64,000 bases of DNA, from positions 26,439 to 90,438 of the forward strand of contig JAFDVW010000002.1 of the NCBI GenBank assembly GCA_018268755.1, given 5' to 3'. The position numbers were made by a program, and so were the translations under genes. Under the pieces are notes generated by a model. The model ran no database searches. It saw nothing but the letters and a program-made list of their open reading frames with translations, and was not told the origin of the DNA. Shown here in pieces: positions 26,774 through 37,543 of the stretch (the stretch's first letter is position 1; every line of letters starts with the position of its first letter). This stretch comes from Acidobacteriota bacterium (GTDB lineage: Bacteria; Acidobacteriota; Terriglobia; Terriglobales; Acidobacteriaceae).

Positions 26774-27979
26774 ATGGCTAATTTCGCACCGGTTGACGAA
26801 CAACTCACCTACCTCAAGAAGGGCTCGGCGGAGATCATCCGCGAGCCGGAGCTGCGCGCCAAGCTGGAAAAGTCGCGCGCGTCCGGCAAGCCCCTTCGCG
26901 TGAAGGCCGGCTTTGACCCCACCGCCCCTGACCTGCATCTGGGTCACACCGTCTTGCTGCGCAAGCTGAAGCACTTTCAGGACCTCGGCCATACCGTCAT
27001 TTTCCTGATCGGCGACTTCACCGGCATGATCGGCGACCCGACCGGCCGCTCCGTCACTCGGCCGCCTCTGACGCCGGAAGAAATCCTGCGCAACGCCAAG
27101 ACCTACCTGGCCCAGGTCCACAAAATCCTCGACAAGCACGCCACCGAGGTCCGCTTCAACAATGAGTGGTTCGAAAAAATGACTCCTGCGGACTGGATCC
27201 GCCTGGCCGCCAAATTCACCGTTTCGCAGATGCTGGAGCGCGAAGACTTTCACAAACGCTTCCAGGAAGAAAAACCCATCGCCATGCATGAGCTGCTCTA
27301 CCCGCTGGCCCAGGGCTACGACTCCGTCGCCCTGCAGGCTGACGTCGAACTGGGCGGCACCGACCAGAAATTCAATCTGCTCGTCGGCCGCGAACTGCAG
27401 CGCGGCTATGGCCAGGAATCGCAGGTGGTGCTCACCGTGCCCATCCTCGAAGGGCTGGACGGCGTGCAGAAAATGTCCAAATCGCTGGGCAACGCCATCG
27501 GCATCCAGGAAGCTCCCTTCGAGATGTATGGCAAGCTCATGTCCATCTCCGACCCCATGATGTGGCGCTACTATGAGCTGCTCACCGATGTGCAACTGGC
27601 CGACATCGAAAAGATACAGCGCGAGATGCATCCCATGGACGCGAAGAAAGAGCTGGCACGCCGCATTGTGACTGATTTCCATTCTGCCGAAGCCGCCGCC
27701 AAAGCCGGAGAAGATTGGGGCAAGCAATTCCAAAAAGGCGTCACGCCCGACGAGGTCGAAGAAGTTTCGATCGCCGCACCCGAGGGCCATCTGCGCCTCG
27801 ATAAGCTGCTCGCGCTGGCCGGACTCGCCGATTCTGTCAGTGACGCCGGCCGAAAGATCAAACAGAAATCCGTGAAGGTGAACGGCGAAGCGCAAGTGGA
27901 ATCCACCGCACAGATCGATCTCGGTCAGCCGGTGACCATCCAGGTCGGCCGCAAGATCAAGAAAGTCAGCAAAGCTTAA
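26774..27979 (+). CDS. tyrS: Tyrosyl-tRNA synthetase
   Basis: TyrS charges tRNA-Tyr with tyrosine. The 401-residue product has the class I signatures: HLGH in [16 protein letters not shown] and KMSKS in [11 protein letters not shown]. Specificity residues appear in [26 protein letters not shown]-terminal S4-like RNA-binding domain follows (about 340-401, [20 protein letters not shown]). Its spacing matches the shorter TyrZ-type branch. No T-box leader is present, and the likely -10 box sits almost on the start codon. Confidence 0.95.
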   Translation: MANFAPVDEQLTYLKKGSAEIIREPELRAKLEKSRASGKPLRVKAGFDPTAPDLHLGHTVLLRKLKHFQDLGHTVIFLIGDFTGMIGDPTGRSVTRPPLTPEEILRNAKTYLAQVHKILDKHATEVRFNNEWFEKMTPADWIRLAAKFTVSQMLEREDFHKRFQEEKPIAMHELLYPLAQGYDSVALQADVELGGTDQKFNLLVGRELQRGYGQESQVVLTVPILEGLDGVQKMSKSLGNAIGIQEAPFEMYGKLMSISDPMMWRYYELLTDVQLADIEKIQREMHPMDAKKELARRIVTDFHSAEAAAKAGEDWGKQFQKGVTPDEVEEVSIAAPEGHLRLDKLLALAGLADSVSDAGRKIKQKSVKVNGEAQVESTAQIDLGQPVTIQVGRKIKKVSKA

Positions 27980-27980
27980 C

Positions 27981-28042
27981 TGTCATTCTGAGCGAAAAAG
28001 GCCTTCGCGCATGCGAAGGCCCTTTGAGTCGAAGAATCCCTA
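27981..28042. repeat. Palindromic REP-like element after tyrS
   Basis: The element has a perfect 9-bp hairpin (GGCCTTCGC 28000-28008, GCGAAGGCC 28013-28021) flanked by TGTCATTCTGAGCGA on the left and GAGTCGAAGAATCCC on the right. From memory, similar TCATTCTGAGCGA...GTCGAAGAATC elements recur in acidobacterial intergenic regions. It starts right after the tyrS stop and may end the transcript. Confidence 0.75.
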
Positions 28043-28213
28043 CCCACGCCACTGTCCAATTTTCCTACACTGTGCAATCGTTCCTTTTTCTCGCCGAAAC
28101 TTACATGGTTCCCAGCGTAATCACGGCGGCAAGCAATTGATTTCAAACCACCAAAAATCCCTATATTTGGTCCCTCCCCTGCATCCCCTTTTTCCCAGTG
28201 AGGGAGGAACCCC

Positions 28214-29077
28214 ATGAATAAAATCGCAGTTTCACTCTGCACGGGATTTCTGTTGTCGGGCCTCTGTTTCGCGCAAACTTCTGCCAGCACTAAGACCGAC
28301 GTGGCGGCTTCGCAAAGCGCCTCGGTCTCCGCGGACCACTCCGGTGCGCAGGCTAGCTCGAACACATCCGCTACGGCCACCCAGGGAGCTACCGCTTCCG
28401 GCGGAAACAGCTACGCGCACGGTTCGAGCCAGCTGCAAAGCGGCAGCGCGGTGCAGGCCGAGCTGACCAAACCGGTCGATGCGCGCAAGAACAAACCCGG
28501 AGACGAAGTCATGGCCAAGACCACGCAGGACGTGAAGTCCAACGGCCATGTAGTTTTGCCCAAAGGATCGAAAATCGTCGGAAAAGTCACGCAGGCCCAG
28601 GCGCGTACCAAGGGACAAGAGGAATCTCAACTCGGCATCGCCTTTGACCACGCCATCCTGAAAGACGGCACGCAGGTGCCTATGGCTTTTGCCATTCAGG
28701 CCATCAGCGGCTCACAAGCTGCGGCCTCGATCGCGGATGACTCTACCATGGAGTCCGTGAACACCGGCTCGATGGCTACTGCATCCGCCTCCGGTACAAC
28801 TCGCGGCCTTGTCGGCGGCGTGGCTTCCACTACCGGCAACGTCGTTCATACCGCGGGCTCAACTACGGGAGCCACCTTGCACACCGCCACGGCCACCGGA
28901 CTCGGCGCCAACGGGGCCATCGCTTCTTCGACGCAAGGCGTCGTCGGCATGCCCGGCATGACATTATCCTCGGTGGCTTCAAACTCCACCGGCGCAAGCT
29001 CAGTGCTCAGCTCCAGGAATAGTAACGTTCACCTGGACACCGGCACTCGCATGCTACTGCGCGCTACCGGGAAATAG
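28214..29077 (+). CDS. Secreted Ser/Thr/Ala-rich protein of acidobacterial type
   Basis: The 287-residue product has a signal peptide (about 1-21, ending LCFAQ) and a low-complexity Ser/Ala/Thr stretch. A conserved core follows at about residues 75-170: LTKPVDARKNKPGDEVMAKT, VLPKGSKIVGKVTQAQ and QLGIAFDHAILKDGTQVPM. The C terminus is again low complexity. I associate this core with many secreted acidobacterial proteins of unknown role. A GGAGG site precedes the ATG. Surface or periplasmic location is likely; no enzyme motif is seen. Confidence 0.8.
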   Translation: MNKIAVSLCTGFLLSGLCFAQTSASTKTDVAASQSASVSADHSGAQASSNTSATATQGATASGGNSYAHGSSQLQSGSAVQAELTKPVDARKNKPGDEVMAKTTQDVKSNGHVVLPKGSKIVGKVTQAQARTKGQEESQLGIAFDHAILKDGTQVPMAFAIQAISGSQAAASIADDSTMESVNTGSMATASASGTTRGLVGGVASTTGNVVHTAGSTTGATLHTATATGLGANGAIASSTQGVVGMPGMTLSSVASNSTGASSVLSSRNSNVHLDTGTRMLLRATGK

Positions 29078-29092
29078 TAATCTTCCTGGTGG

Positions 29093-29123
29093 GGGAAGGC
29101 AGTAGGCAGGCTGCTGCCTTCCC
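29093..29123 (+). terminator. Hairpin after the 28214-29077 gene
   Basis: A perfect 10-bp stem (GGGAAGGCAG 29093-29102, CTGCCTTCCC 29114-29123) encloses an 11-base loop and starts 16 bases after the stop codon. It lacks a T-run, so termination is tentative. It lies just before the start of the Cys-rich gene. Confidence 0.5.
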
Positions 29124-29144
29124 TATACAATCAAACCAGCGGCG

Positions 29145-29510
29145 ATGCCTCGATCCACTCCATTTCGTTGGCAGAAATTGGTCGTGGTGCCCATTCTGCT
29201 GTGGGCCGTGCTGGATCTCAGTGTGCCCGGACTGTGCTCGGATGAGCAGCTCCCGCCCGCGACGCAGACATCGCAACACCTTTTTGCGGCAAAACGGACC
29301 GACTCCCAAATTGTTTCGCACTCTTCCCCGCCCGTTTCTACACCATCCCCGACCATCGAAGAAGATTGCTGGTGCTGCTGTTCCCATATCGTTCCGGCTC
29401 GGCCGGTAACGCTTGTAGCTTTGGCAACTTTGACCCTCGAAACCCTGCCTGCACCTGAGGACCCGTCCCAAGGCTGGGCTCTGCCTCTTTATCACCCTCC
29501 CCGCGCTTAG
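29145..29510 (+). CDS. Small secreted Cys-rich protein next to metal efflux genes
   Basis: The 121-residue product has a signal peptide or anchor (about 11-31) and a low-complexity linker. It then has a compact cluster DCWCCCSHIVP (Cys75, Cys77, Cys78, Cys79 and His81), which could bind a soft metal such as copper, silver, zinc or mercury. The C-terminal part is Pro/Leu-rich without further motifs. It is followed after about 137 bases by the efflux operon, so a periplasmic metal-binding or sensing partner is plausible. I know no named family. Confidence 0.65.
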   Translation: MPRSTPFRWQKLVVVPILLWAVLDLSVPGLCSDEQLPPATQTSQHLFAAKRTDSQIVSHSSPPVSTPSPTIEEDCWCCCSHIVPARPVTLVALATLTLETLPAPEDPSQGWALPLYHPPRA

Positions 29511-29647
29511 CGACTGATCCCACCGCTCCTTATTGCGAGGACTTCGTGTCTTCGCCATTTGCCATACCCCAGAGTTCCGCGCCCCGCCGCGTCTGATTTC
29601 TGCCGTGGCGGCAACTGGAATTCTGGCCACCCATTTCGGGAGCATCT

Positions 29648-30868
29648 ATGAACACGCACCGGCTGCGGCTGTTGGCCGCATCCATTCTTCTGGTTTTCAC
29701 GGGGAGGGCCTCTGCCGAAACCCTGACCCTTGCCGAAGCGCTGCATCTTGCCCGTCAGCGGGCCCCGCTGATCCTTGCGGCCACCGCCCAGATTGCGGAA
29801 GCGCGCGCTCGTCTGGCGGGCGCAAAAATTCTGCTGCAGCAAAACCCGACCCTTGAATTTTCCGCGGGTCCGCGCCGCACGCCCGGCAACACCCTCACCG
29901 ATTTCGAAGTGGGGGCCACGCAGGCCTTCGAGCTGGGTGGCAAGCGCCGATCCCGCATCGCCGGGGCCCAGGCCGGGGTCGATCGCGAGACTGCCGCCAG
30001 CCAGAACACGACACGCGAACTTCTACATGATGTCGCCGTCGCCTTCTGGCAGACAGTGGCCGCGCAGGAGCGTCTGCGCCTGGCGGCCTCCGCCGATGCC
30101 AACGCCGGGGAACTGTTGCGCGGCACTCAACGCCGCTTTGATCTCGGGGATGTTCCTCTTCTTGACCTGAACGTCGCGCGCAACGCTGCCGCCAAAGCTC
30201 GTCTGCAGCTGCGTTCTGCCGAGTCCGAGCAGATCGCCGCTCTGGGCGACTTGCGCTTGCTGCTGGGCCTGCCTCCGACCGAACCGCTGTCGGTCGCCGG
30301 AGACCTGAAAGAGCGCCGCCTCTACCAATTGGACCAGTTGCTGGCGGAAGCCGCCGGCCGTCCCGACCTTCGCGTACTGGATGGGGAGCTGCGCCAGGCC
30401 GAAGCGGAAGTGCAACTCGGCAAAAGCTTCGCCGTACCCGACGTCAGTCTTGGCGTCCGCTACGGACACGATGAAGGCGATGTCATTGCTCGCGGCGAAC
30501 TGGCCGTCACTTTGCCCGTCTTTTCCCGAGGCCAGGAACTTCGCGCCGTGGGCTCCGCCCGCGCCACCCGCCTGCGCCGCGAGACCGACGCCAATCGGCA
30601 GATGGTCGCCAATCAGGTGACCACCGCGCTCACTCTGTACGAACAACGTATCCGGGCCGCTGACGAGTTGGCCCGCAATGCCGTCCAGTCGGCGGAGGAA
30701 AACGAAACTCTGGCCCGGCGCAGTTACGAAGAGGGCGAGATCAGCATGCTCGATCTTCTTCTGGTCCGCCGGGAAAGTCTGGAGACCCAGTTCCTGTATC
30801 TGAACGCTCTGCTACAAGCCGCATTGCAAAGAGTGGAAGTCGAAACTCACGCCGGAGTCCTGCCATGA
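29648..30868 (+). CDS. TolC-family outer-membrane channel of a metal efflux system
   Basis: The 406-residue product has a signal peptide (about 1-23, ending GRASAE) and the two long helical repeats typical of CzcC/CusC-type outer-membrane factors, for example LTLAEALHLARQRAP at the N terminus and SYEEGEISMLDLLLVRRESLE near the C terminus. It forms the outer channel of a tripartite pump with the next two genes. The stop overlaps the adaptor start by four bases (30865-30868), indicating translational coupling. Confidence 0.9.
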   Translation: MNTHRLRLLAASILLVFTGRASAETLTLAEALHLARQRAPLILAATAQIAEARARLAGAKILLQQNPTLEFSAGPRRTPGNTLTDFEVGATQAFELGGKRRSRIAGAQAGVDRETAASQNTTRELLHDVAVAFWQTVAAQERLRLAASADANAGELLRGTQRRFDLGDVPLLDLNVARNAAAKARLQLRSAESEQIAALGDLRLLLGLPPTEPLSVAGDLKERRLYQLDQLLAEAAGRPDLRVLDGELRQAEAEVQLGKSFAVPDVSLGVRYGHDEGDVIARGELAVTLPVFSRGQELRAVGSARATRLRRETDANRQMVANQVTTALTLYEQRIRAADELARNAVQSAEENETLARRSYEEGEISMLDLLLVRRESLETQFLYLNALLQAALQRVEVETHAGVLP

Positions 30869-32049
30869 AAAACATACAACTGCTTGTAGTCCTGCTGGCC
30901 CTGGGCCTCCTCGCGGGTTGCAAAAGCAACTCCGGCGAGGCCGTACCCGCAGAACCGTCGGCTCAGCCCTCTTCCGTCAACCGGCCTTCCCAGCCCGGCG
31001 TGCTGCACATTGAAGCCCTGATGCTGCGTGATTTGAAAATCACCACCGCCGCGGTCGAAGAGCGCCCCGGCGGAGAAGATGTCGGCTTGCTGGGCGAGCT
31101 GCATGTGAACGAAGATCGCTATGCCGAAGTAGCCTCTCCTGTCTCCGCACGCATCAGCGCCGTTCACGCAGTAGCGGGACAGTCCGTCGCGGTTGGCCAA
31201 CCGCTGGTGACTCTGCAAAGCACCGATCTCGGACGCGCGCGCGCGCAACTTGCCTCCACCCAAACCCGGCTGGCTCTTGCGCAGCAGGCCCTTGCCCGAA
31301 AACGCAGTCTCGCGGAAGAAAACATCGTCTCGCAACGTGAAGTGCAGGAGGCCCAAGCCGCTGTCTCCTCCGCCGAGGCGGAACTCCAGGCAGCACAGGC
31401 CGAATTGCTCGCTCTCGGCGTTTCCGCAGGCCCGCAGGATGGCGCCGAAGGTCCGCAATTCACTCTGCGATCGCCGTTGCGTGGAGTTGTCCTCGAGCGC
31501 ACCGCCGTCCTCGGACAAACGGCCGATCCGCAACGCGCATTGCTCCGCATCGCCAACCTCTCCACGCTTTGGCTCACCGTGCAGGCCTTTGAGCGCGATG
31601 CTGTGCGCCTCAAAACCGGCCTCCCGGCGCGCGTTGCCTTCCCGGCTCTCCTTGGCCGGACATTCAACGGCAAAATTGCCGTGATCGGTCAACAGGTGGA
31701 CCTCCAGTCCCGCACGATCCCAGTGCGGATTGATGTCTCCAATCCCCAGGCCTTGCTGCGCCCCGGCATGTCGGCCAATGCCTGGATCACCCCGGGGGCT
31801 CAAGCCGCCAGACTTCTGGCCATTCCCGCCGCCTCCATGCAGCGGCTGGGAGAAGAGTGGGTGGTTTTTCTTCCCCAAGCGCGTGACACCTTCGAGATTC
31901 GCCGCGTAGGCCGCGGTCGCGATCTGGCGGGAGAAATCGAAGTCCTCTCCGGCCTCACCGCCGGGGAGACGGTCGTGGTGGACGGAGCTTTCCTGCTGAA
32001 AGCCGAGGCCGACAAGACCCGCGGAGAAGGAGAAGAACATGACCACTGA
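30865..32049 (+). CDS. RND periplasmic adaptor lipoprotein (CzcB/CusB-like)
   Basis: This 394-residue membrane-fusion protein connects the inner-membrane pump to the outer channel. It has a lipobox with Cys19 (LGLLAGCKSN), so it is probably lipid-anchored in the periplasm. Two lipoyl half-motifs flank a coiled-coil hairpin (SARISAVHAVAGQSVAVGQP and LRSPLRGVVLERTAVLGQTA), and a beta-barrel with GLTAGETVVVDGAFLLKAE follows. The C terminus ends EGEEHDH, a possible metal-binding tail. It overlaps czcC-like by four and the pump gene by eleven bases. Confidence 0.9.
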   Translation: MKNIQLLVVLLALGLLAGCKSNSGEAVPAEPSAQPSSVNRPSQPGVLHIEALMLRDLKITTAAVEERPGGEDVGLLGELHVNEDRYAEVASPVSARISAVHAVAGQSVAVGQPLVTLQSTDLGRARAQLASTQTRLALAQQALARKRSLAEENIVSQREVQEAQAAVSSAEAELQAAQAELLALGVSAGPQDGAEGPQFTLRSPLRGVVLERTAVLGQTADPQRALLRIANLSTLWLTVQAFERDAVRLKTGLPARVAFPALLGRTFNGKIAVIGQQVDLQSRTIPVRIDVSNPQALLRPGMSANAWITPGAQAARLLAIPAASMQRLGEEWVVFLPQARDTFEIRRVGRGRDLAGEIEVLSGLTAGETVVVDGAFLLKAEADKTRGEGEEHDH

Positions 32050-35000
32050 GCCCAACGGCTTGATCCACAAGATTCTGCGCCAGGCTTTCTCTCATTCGGC
32101 GCTCACCTTGATTCTGGCCCTGGGGGCCAGCGCCATCGGCGCGTTGTGGCTGCGCGATCTGCGGCGGGACGTATTCCCCGATCTTTCCGCGCCCGTCTTC
32201 AACATCATCGTGCAAAACCCTGCCATGGGCGCGGAGGAACTCGAGACCGGCGTGGCCATTCCTCTGGAATCCGCGCTGGCCGGCCTGCCTGACGTGCGCC
32301 GCGTCCGCTCCAACTCTCAGCTCGGCGTCACGCAGGTCACTATTGAATTCGAATCCGACGCGGACTATTACCGCTCGCGCCAGTTTGTCGCGGAGCGCGT
32401 GGCCCAGACGGCATCGCAGCTCCCCCCCGGCACCGATGCTCCGCTGATCTCCAGCCTCACTGGCAGGTTGAATGAGATCTTTGAATTCACGCTCGAGGCG
32501 GAACCCGGCGCGGCCGATCCCATGCGCCTGCGTGACCTGGCGGAGTTTGATATTCGCAACCGCCTGATCGCCGTGCCCGGCGTTGCTGCCGTCGAAATTC
32601 TCGGGGGATACCTCCGCCAGTTCCAGGTGCAGCTCGATCCCGAGCGCATGTCCGCGCGCAAAGTCAGCTTGGATGAGATTACCCATGCCGTCGAGGGCGC
32701 CAATCTCAACGCCGCCGGCGGCTTCCTCACTCAGGGTTCCATGGAATGGACCTTGCGCGCGGTGGGCCGCATTCAGGATGTGGATGCGCTACGCAATACC
32801 GTGGTCGCGGTCAGGGGACGAACGCCGGTCATGCTGGGCGATGTCGCCGATGTGCGGGAGGCCCCCGCGATACGGCGTGGCATTGCCCATCGCCTGGATG
32901 GCGAGGTCGTGAGCTGCCGCATCATCAAGCAATTCGGTGCGGACACCGTCAAAGTCGCGGCTGGCATCCGCCAGGCCTTTGCTGGGATCCAGAAAACTCT
33001 TCCGCCCGGCGTCAACGTGCGCATCGTTTATGACCAGTCGCAGTTGGTCTCGAGCGCGCTGGGCGGAGTCACTCGCGCGATTCTGCTGGGCGCTGTCCTG
33101 GTCATTGGGGTGCTCATTGTCTTGCTCGGCGATTGGCGCGCGGCGCTCATTGTCACGCTCACGCTTCCTCTCTCCATTGCGCTTGCCGGCTTGCTACTCA
33201 AGCCGGCCCACGTCGGCATCAACACCATGACCCTTGGTGGGCTCGCCATTGCCGTGGGTATTCTCGTCGATGCCGCCATCATCATGGCGGAAAACATCAT
33301 TCACCGCCTTACTTCTCGCCGCAATCAGGACCGCCTTTCCACCGCGCTCGCGGCCGCCGGCGAAGTGGGCCGCCCCATCGCCTTCGCTACCCTGATCGTG
33401 ATCGCCGTGTTCCTGCCTCTGTTTGCCATGACCGGCATCGAGGGCCGTATGTACAGTCCCCTTGCAGCCGCCGTCATTGCCTCCATCGCCGCCGCATTAG
33501 TACTGGCGTTGACTCTGGTCCCGATTCTCGCCGGCCACTTCTTACGCCCGCGCCCCGAAGGCCAGGAAGAGGACGTCTGGCTCATTCGCCGCCTGAAGCA
33601 TCTCTACGCCCCGCTTCTCGACCGGGCTATTCGCAAGTCCGCGGTCACCATGACGCTTTCACTCGTCGTCACCGCTCCTGTCCTGGTTCTCGCCTTCTAT
33701 GTAGGTAGCGACTTCATGCCCAAACTGGATGAAGGCGCCTTTCTCTTGCAGACAATTCTGCCTCCGGAAACTTCGCTCGCGGAAGTCGATCGCGTGAACC
33801 ACCGGATTGAGGATGCGCTGCGAAAGTTCCCCGAGGTCGAGGATGTGGTCCGCCGCACCGGCCGCGCGGAACGTACCGAAGATCCCATGCCCCACACCGT
33901 TTCCGATGTTCTCGTGGTGTTAAGGCCGCAACGCGCGCGCAGTCTGGACGAGTTGCAGGCCGCCATGCGTCAGGCCGTGGCGGCAGTCCCGGGGGCATCG
34001 GTGCTGTTCACCACGCCTCTGGGCATGCGCATTGACGAAGGTCTAGGCGGAACGCCGGCTGACATTTCCGTCCGCGTCTTCGGTCCGGACCTCGATCGTC
34101 TGGCTACGCTCTCCGCCGAGGTCGAAGCCATCATGAAGACCGTGCCCGGCGTGACCGATCTGCGCACGGAAAAACTCACCGGACTTCCTCAGCTCAAAAT
34201 CACGGTGGACCGCCAGGCCGTGGCCCGCGTCGGACTGACTCCCGGCGACGTCATTCACGCCATCACCCTCGGGCTTGCCGGCGAGGAGATGTCGCAGGTC
34301 TGGATCGGACAAAAGCGCTACGATCTCGTCGTCCGCCTGCGCGATGAAAAACGCGCCGACATCAACGCCATTCGCAACCTGCTTGTCGATGGGCACGATG
34401 GCACGCGCATTCCCCTGGGCCAGCTGGCGCAGATTGAGGAAACCTTCGGCCCTGGCGCGATTCGCCGCGAGGCCGGCAATCGCCGCATCGCCGTCGAGTG
34501 TGGCGTCGCAGGCCGCGACCTTGGCGGCACGGCGGCGGAGATCCAGCGCAAGATCGCAGCCCAGGTCAATTTGCCCACCGGCTACTTTTTCGATATTGCC
34601 GGTCGCGTGGAAAGCCAGGCACGCGCCAACCGCTCGCTCTTCCTTGCCATCGCCACCGCGCTGGTCATCGTGTTCTTGTTGCTCTATGTGGCGCTGGGTT
34701 CTTTCTCTGACGCCGCTATCATCCTCGGCACCTTGCCGGTCGCGTTTGTGGGAGGCATTGTCGCCCTCCTCCTCGCCGGAGAAACCTGGAATGTCTCTTC
34801 CCTGGTGGGACTGATCGGCCTGTTCGGCATCGCGGTGCAGAACGGCCTCGTGCTGGTGACCCAGACGCGCAGCCTGCTGGCGGAAGGAAGGCCCTTTGAA
34901 GATGCGGTGAAGGAGGCCAGCATCGGCCGGGTGCGGCCCAAGGTAATGACGGCGGCCACCGCCATCTTGGGCTTGCTGCCCATTTTGCTCTTGAATCTGC

Positions 35001-35134
35001 ATGGCACGGAGATCGAGCGGCCGTTGGCGCTGGTCATGGTGGGAGGCTTGCTGACCTCTACCCTGTTCACCCTGCTGGCCCTGCCGACTTTCTACATCGC
35101 CCTGCACCGTCTGCGTGCGCGGATGGGGAGATAG
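32039..35134 (+). CDS. Heavy-metal efflux RND pump (CzcA/CusA-like)
   Basis: This is a 1031-residue inner-membrane proton/metal antiporter with 12 expected helices and two large periplasmic loops. Family motifs include DLRRDVFPDLSAPVFNI near the N terminus, the TM4 region GGLAIAVGILVDAAIIMAEN and the late GGIVALLLAGETWNVSSLVG. TM4 lacks the DFG core of CzcA and instead resembles the CusA-type GxAxAxGxxVDAA pattern, so monovalent copper or silver is as likely as zinc or cobalt. Metal-binding methionines could not be confirmed by eye. Starting 11 bases inside the adaptor gene, it is the last gene of the operon. Confidence 0.9.
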   Translation: MTTEPNGLIHKILRQAFSHSALTLILALGASAIGALWLRDLRRDVFPDLSAPVFNIIVQNPAMGAEELETGVAIPLESALAGLPDVRRVRSNSQLGVTQVTIEFESDADYYRSRQFVAERVAQTASQLPPGTDAPLISSLTGRLNEIFEFTLEAEPGAADPMRLRDLAEFDIRNRLIAVPGVAAVEILGGYLRQFQVQLDPERMSARKVSLDEITHAVEGANLNAAGGFLTQGSMEWTLRAVGRIQDVDALRNTVVAVRGRTPVMLGDVADVREAPAIRRGIAHRLDGEVVSCRIIKQFGADTVKVAAGIRQAFAGIQKTLPPGVNVRIVYDQSQLVSSALGGVTRAILLGAVLVIGVLIVLLGDWRAALIVTLTLPLSIALAGLLLKPAHVGINTMTLGGLAIAVGILVDAAIIMAENIIHRLTSRRNQDRLSTALAAAGEVGRPIAFATLIVIAVFLPLFAMTGIEGRMYSPLAAAVIASIAAALVLALTLVPILAGHFLRPRPEGQEEDVWLIRRLKHLYAPLLDRAIRKSAVTMTLSLVVTAPVLVLAFYVGSDFMPKLDEGAFLLQTILPPETSLAEVDRVNHRIEDALRKFPEVEDVVRRTGRAERTEDPMPHTVSDVLVVLRPQRARSLDELQAAMRQAVAAVPGASVLFTTPLGMRIDEGLGGTPADISVRVFGPDLDRLATLSAEVEAIMKTVPGVTDLRTEKLTGLPQLKITVDRQAVARVGLTPGDVIHAITLGLAGEEMSQVWIGQKRYDLVVRLRDEKRADINAIRNLLVDGHDGTRIPLGQLAQIEETFGPGAIRREAGNRRIAVECGVAGRDLGGTAAEIQRKIAAQVNLPTGYFFDIAGRVESQARANRSLFLAIATALVIVFLLLYVALGSFSDAAIILGTLPVAFVGGIVALLLAGETWNVSSLVGLIGLFGIAVQNGLVLVTQTRSLLAEGRPFEDAVKEASIGRVRPKVMTAATAILGLLPILLLNLHGTEIERPLALVMVGGLLTSTLFTLLALPTFYIALHRLRARMGR

Positions 35135-35188
35135 AGAAGAAGAAACACTGAGGCGCTCGGAGCATCTTATTCGATGCTTATAAAATGC

Positions 35189-35194
35189 TATAAT
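35189..35194 (+). promoter_or_regulatory. -10 box of the toxin-antitoxin operon
   Basis: A perfect TATAAT lies six bases before the antitoxin ATG, again a leaderless layout. Direct repeats ATGCTTATAA and ATGCTATAA (about 35174-35193) overlap it and could be the operator bound by the antitoxin. Confidence 0.5.
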
Positions 35195-35200
35195 CGCGCC

Positions 35201-35479
35201 ATGATTGATGTCACTCAAGATATTCATTCGCTGACCACGTTCAAGCGCAACTCCTCTGGCCTGATGAAGCGAATGAAGAAAACCGGGCGTCCTCTCGTGC
35301 TCACGGTGAATGGAAAAGCAGAGGCGGTTTTGCTGGATGCGGCGGCTTATCAGCAGATCGCCGGGCAGCTGGATGTCATGACCAGCCTCCGCCGCGGCCT
35401 GTCCCAGGCGGAGAAGGGGCAGGGCCGTTCGGTGGACGAGGTCTTCGACGAATTGCAGCAGATAGACTCGCAGAAATGA
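35201..35479 (+). CDS. Phd/YefM-family antitoxin
   Basis: The 92-residue product has the Phd/YefM N-terminal DNA-binding fold (TFKRNSSGLMKRMKKTGRPLVLTVNGKAEAVLLD) and a C-terminal helical part that should wrap the toxin. Antitoxins of this type neutralise the toxin and repress their own operon. The start at 35201 is set by the -10 box position and the family's short N terminus. The stop overlaps the toxin start by four bases. Confidence 0.88.
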   Translation: MIDVTQDIHSLTTFKRNSSGLMKRMKKTGRPLVLTVNGKAEAVLLDAAAYQQIAGQLDVMTSLRRGLSQAEKGQGRSVDEVFDELQQIDSQK

Positions 35480-35793
35480 AGTATCGCGTTGTCATCACGC
35501 CAGAAGCTGAATCCGACCTCCGTGCCATCCATTACTACATTCGTATTCATGCGCCGCGCGCAGCGCATGCTTGGCTGAGTCGCGCTCGCAGTAGCGCGAA
35601 GAACCTTAGCCGCCACCCGGAACGGTGCCCCCTGGCGCCGGAGAGCGCATCCTTCCATCAGCCGATTCGGGAGTTGTTCTTCGGCGAACGTAACCGCGAC
35701 ACCTATCGCTTTCTCTTTGTCGTGTTGGGTCAGGAAGTCTACATCCTGCACGTTCGCCACGGATCCAGACTTCCCCTCACACCGGACGAGTGA
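35476..35793 (+). CDS. ParE/RelE-family toxin
   Basis: The 105-residue product has the ParE/RelE fold: KYRVVITPEAESDLRAIHYYI at the start, a central basic helix and YRFLFVVLGQEVYILHVRHGSR with the conserved C-terminal strand and basic residues. RelE members cut mRNA in the ribosome; ParE members poison gyrase. Which applies cannot be decided by eye; the ITPEAESDLRAI opening is more ParE-like. It is translationally coupled to the antitoxin and follows the efflux operon. Confidence 0.88.
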   Translation: MKYRVVITPEAESDLRAIHYYIRIHAPRAAHAWLSRARSSAKNLSRHPERCPLAPESASFHQPIRELFFGERNRDTYRFLFVVLGQEVYILHVRHGSRLPLTPDE

Positions 35794-35872
35794 GTAAACT
35801 TTGTGAGTATTTCAAACTTTTGGCAGATCTTATGCCATAGCGAGTTCGAGGCTAGGCCGAAATATCTGATCC

Positions 35873-37423
<1,551 letters not shown>

Positions 37424-37543
37424 GGTGCGAAATTATAGCCCCTCGCGCCTGCGTTACCGCCCTTACGGACACAGGTTCTGATGTACTTCTGGTGTCTGGC
37501 AGGAAAGTCGGCGGATGGTAGGCTTTTGCCGAGGGGGAAACAC

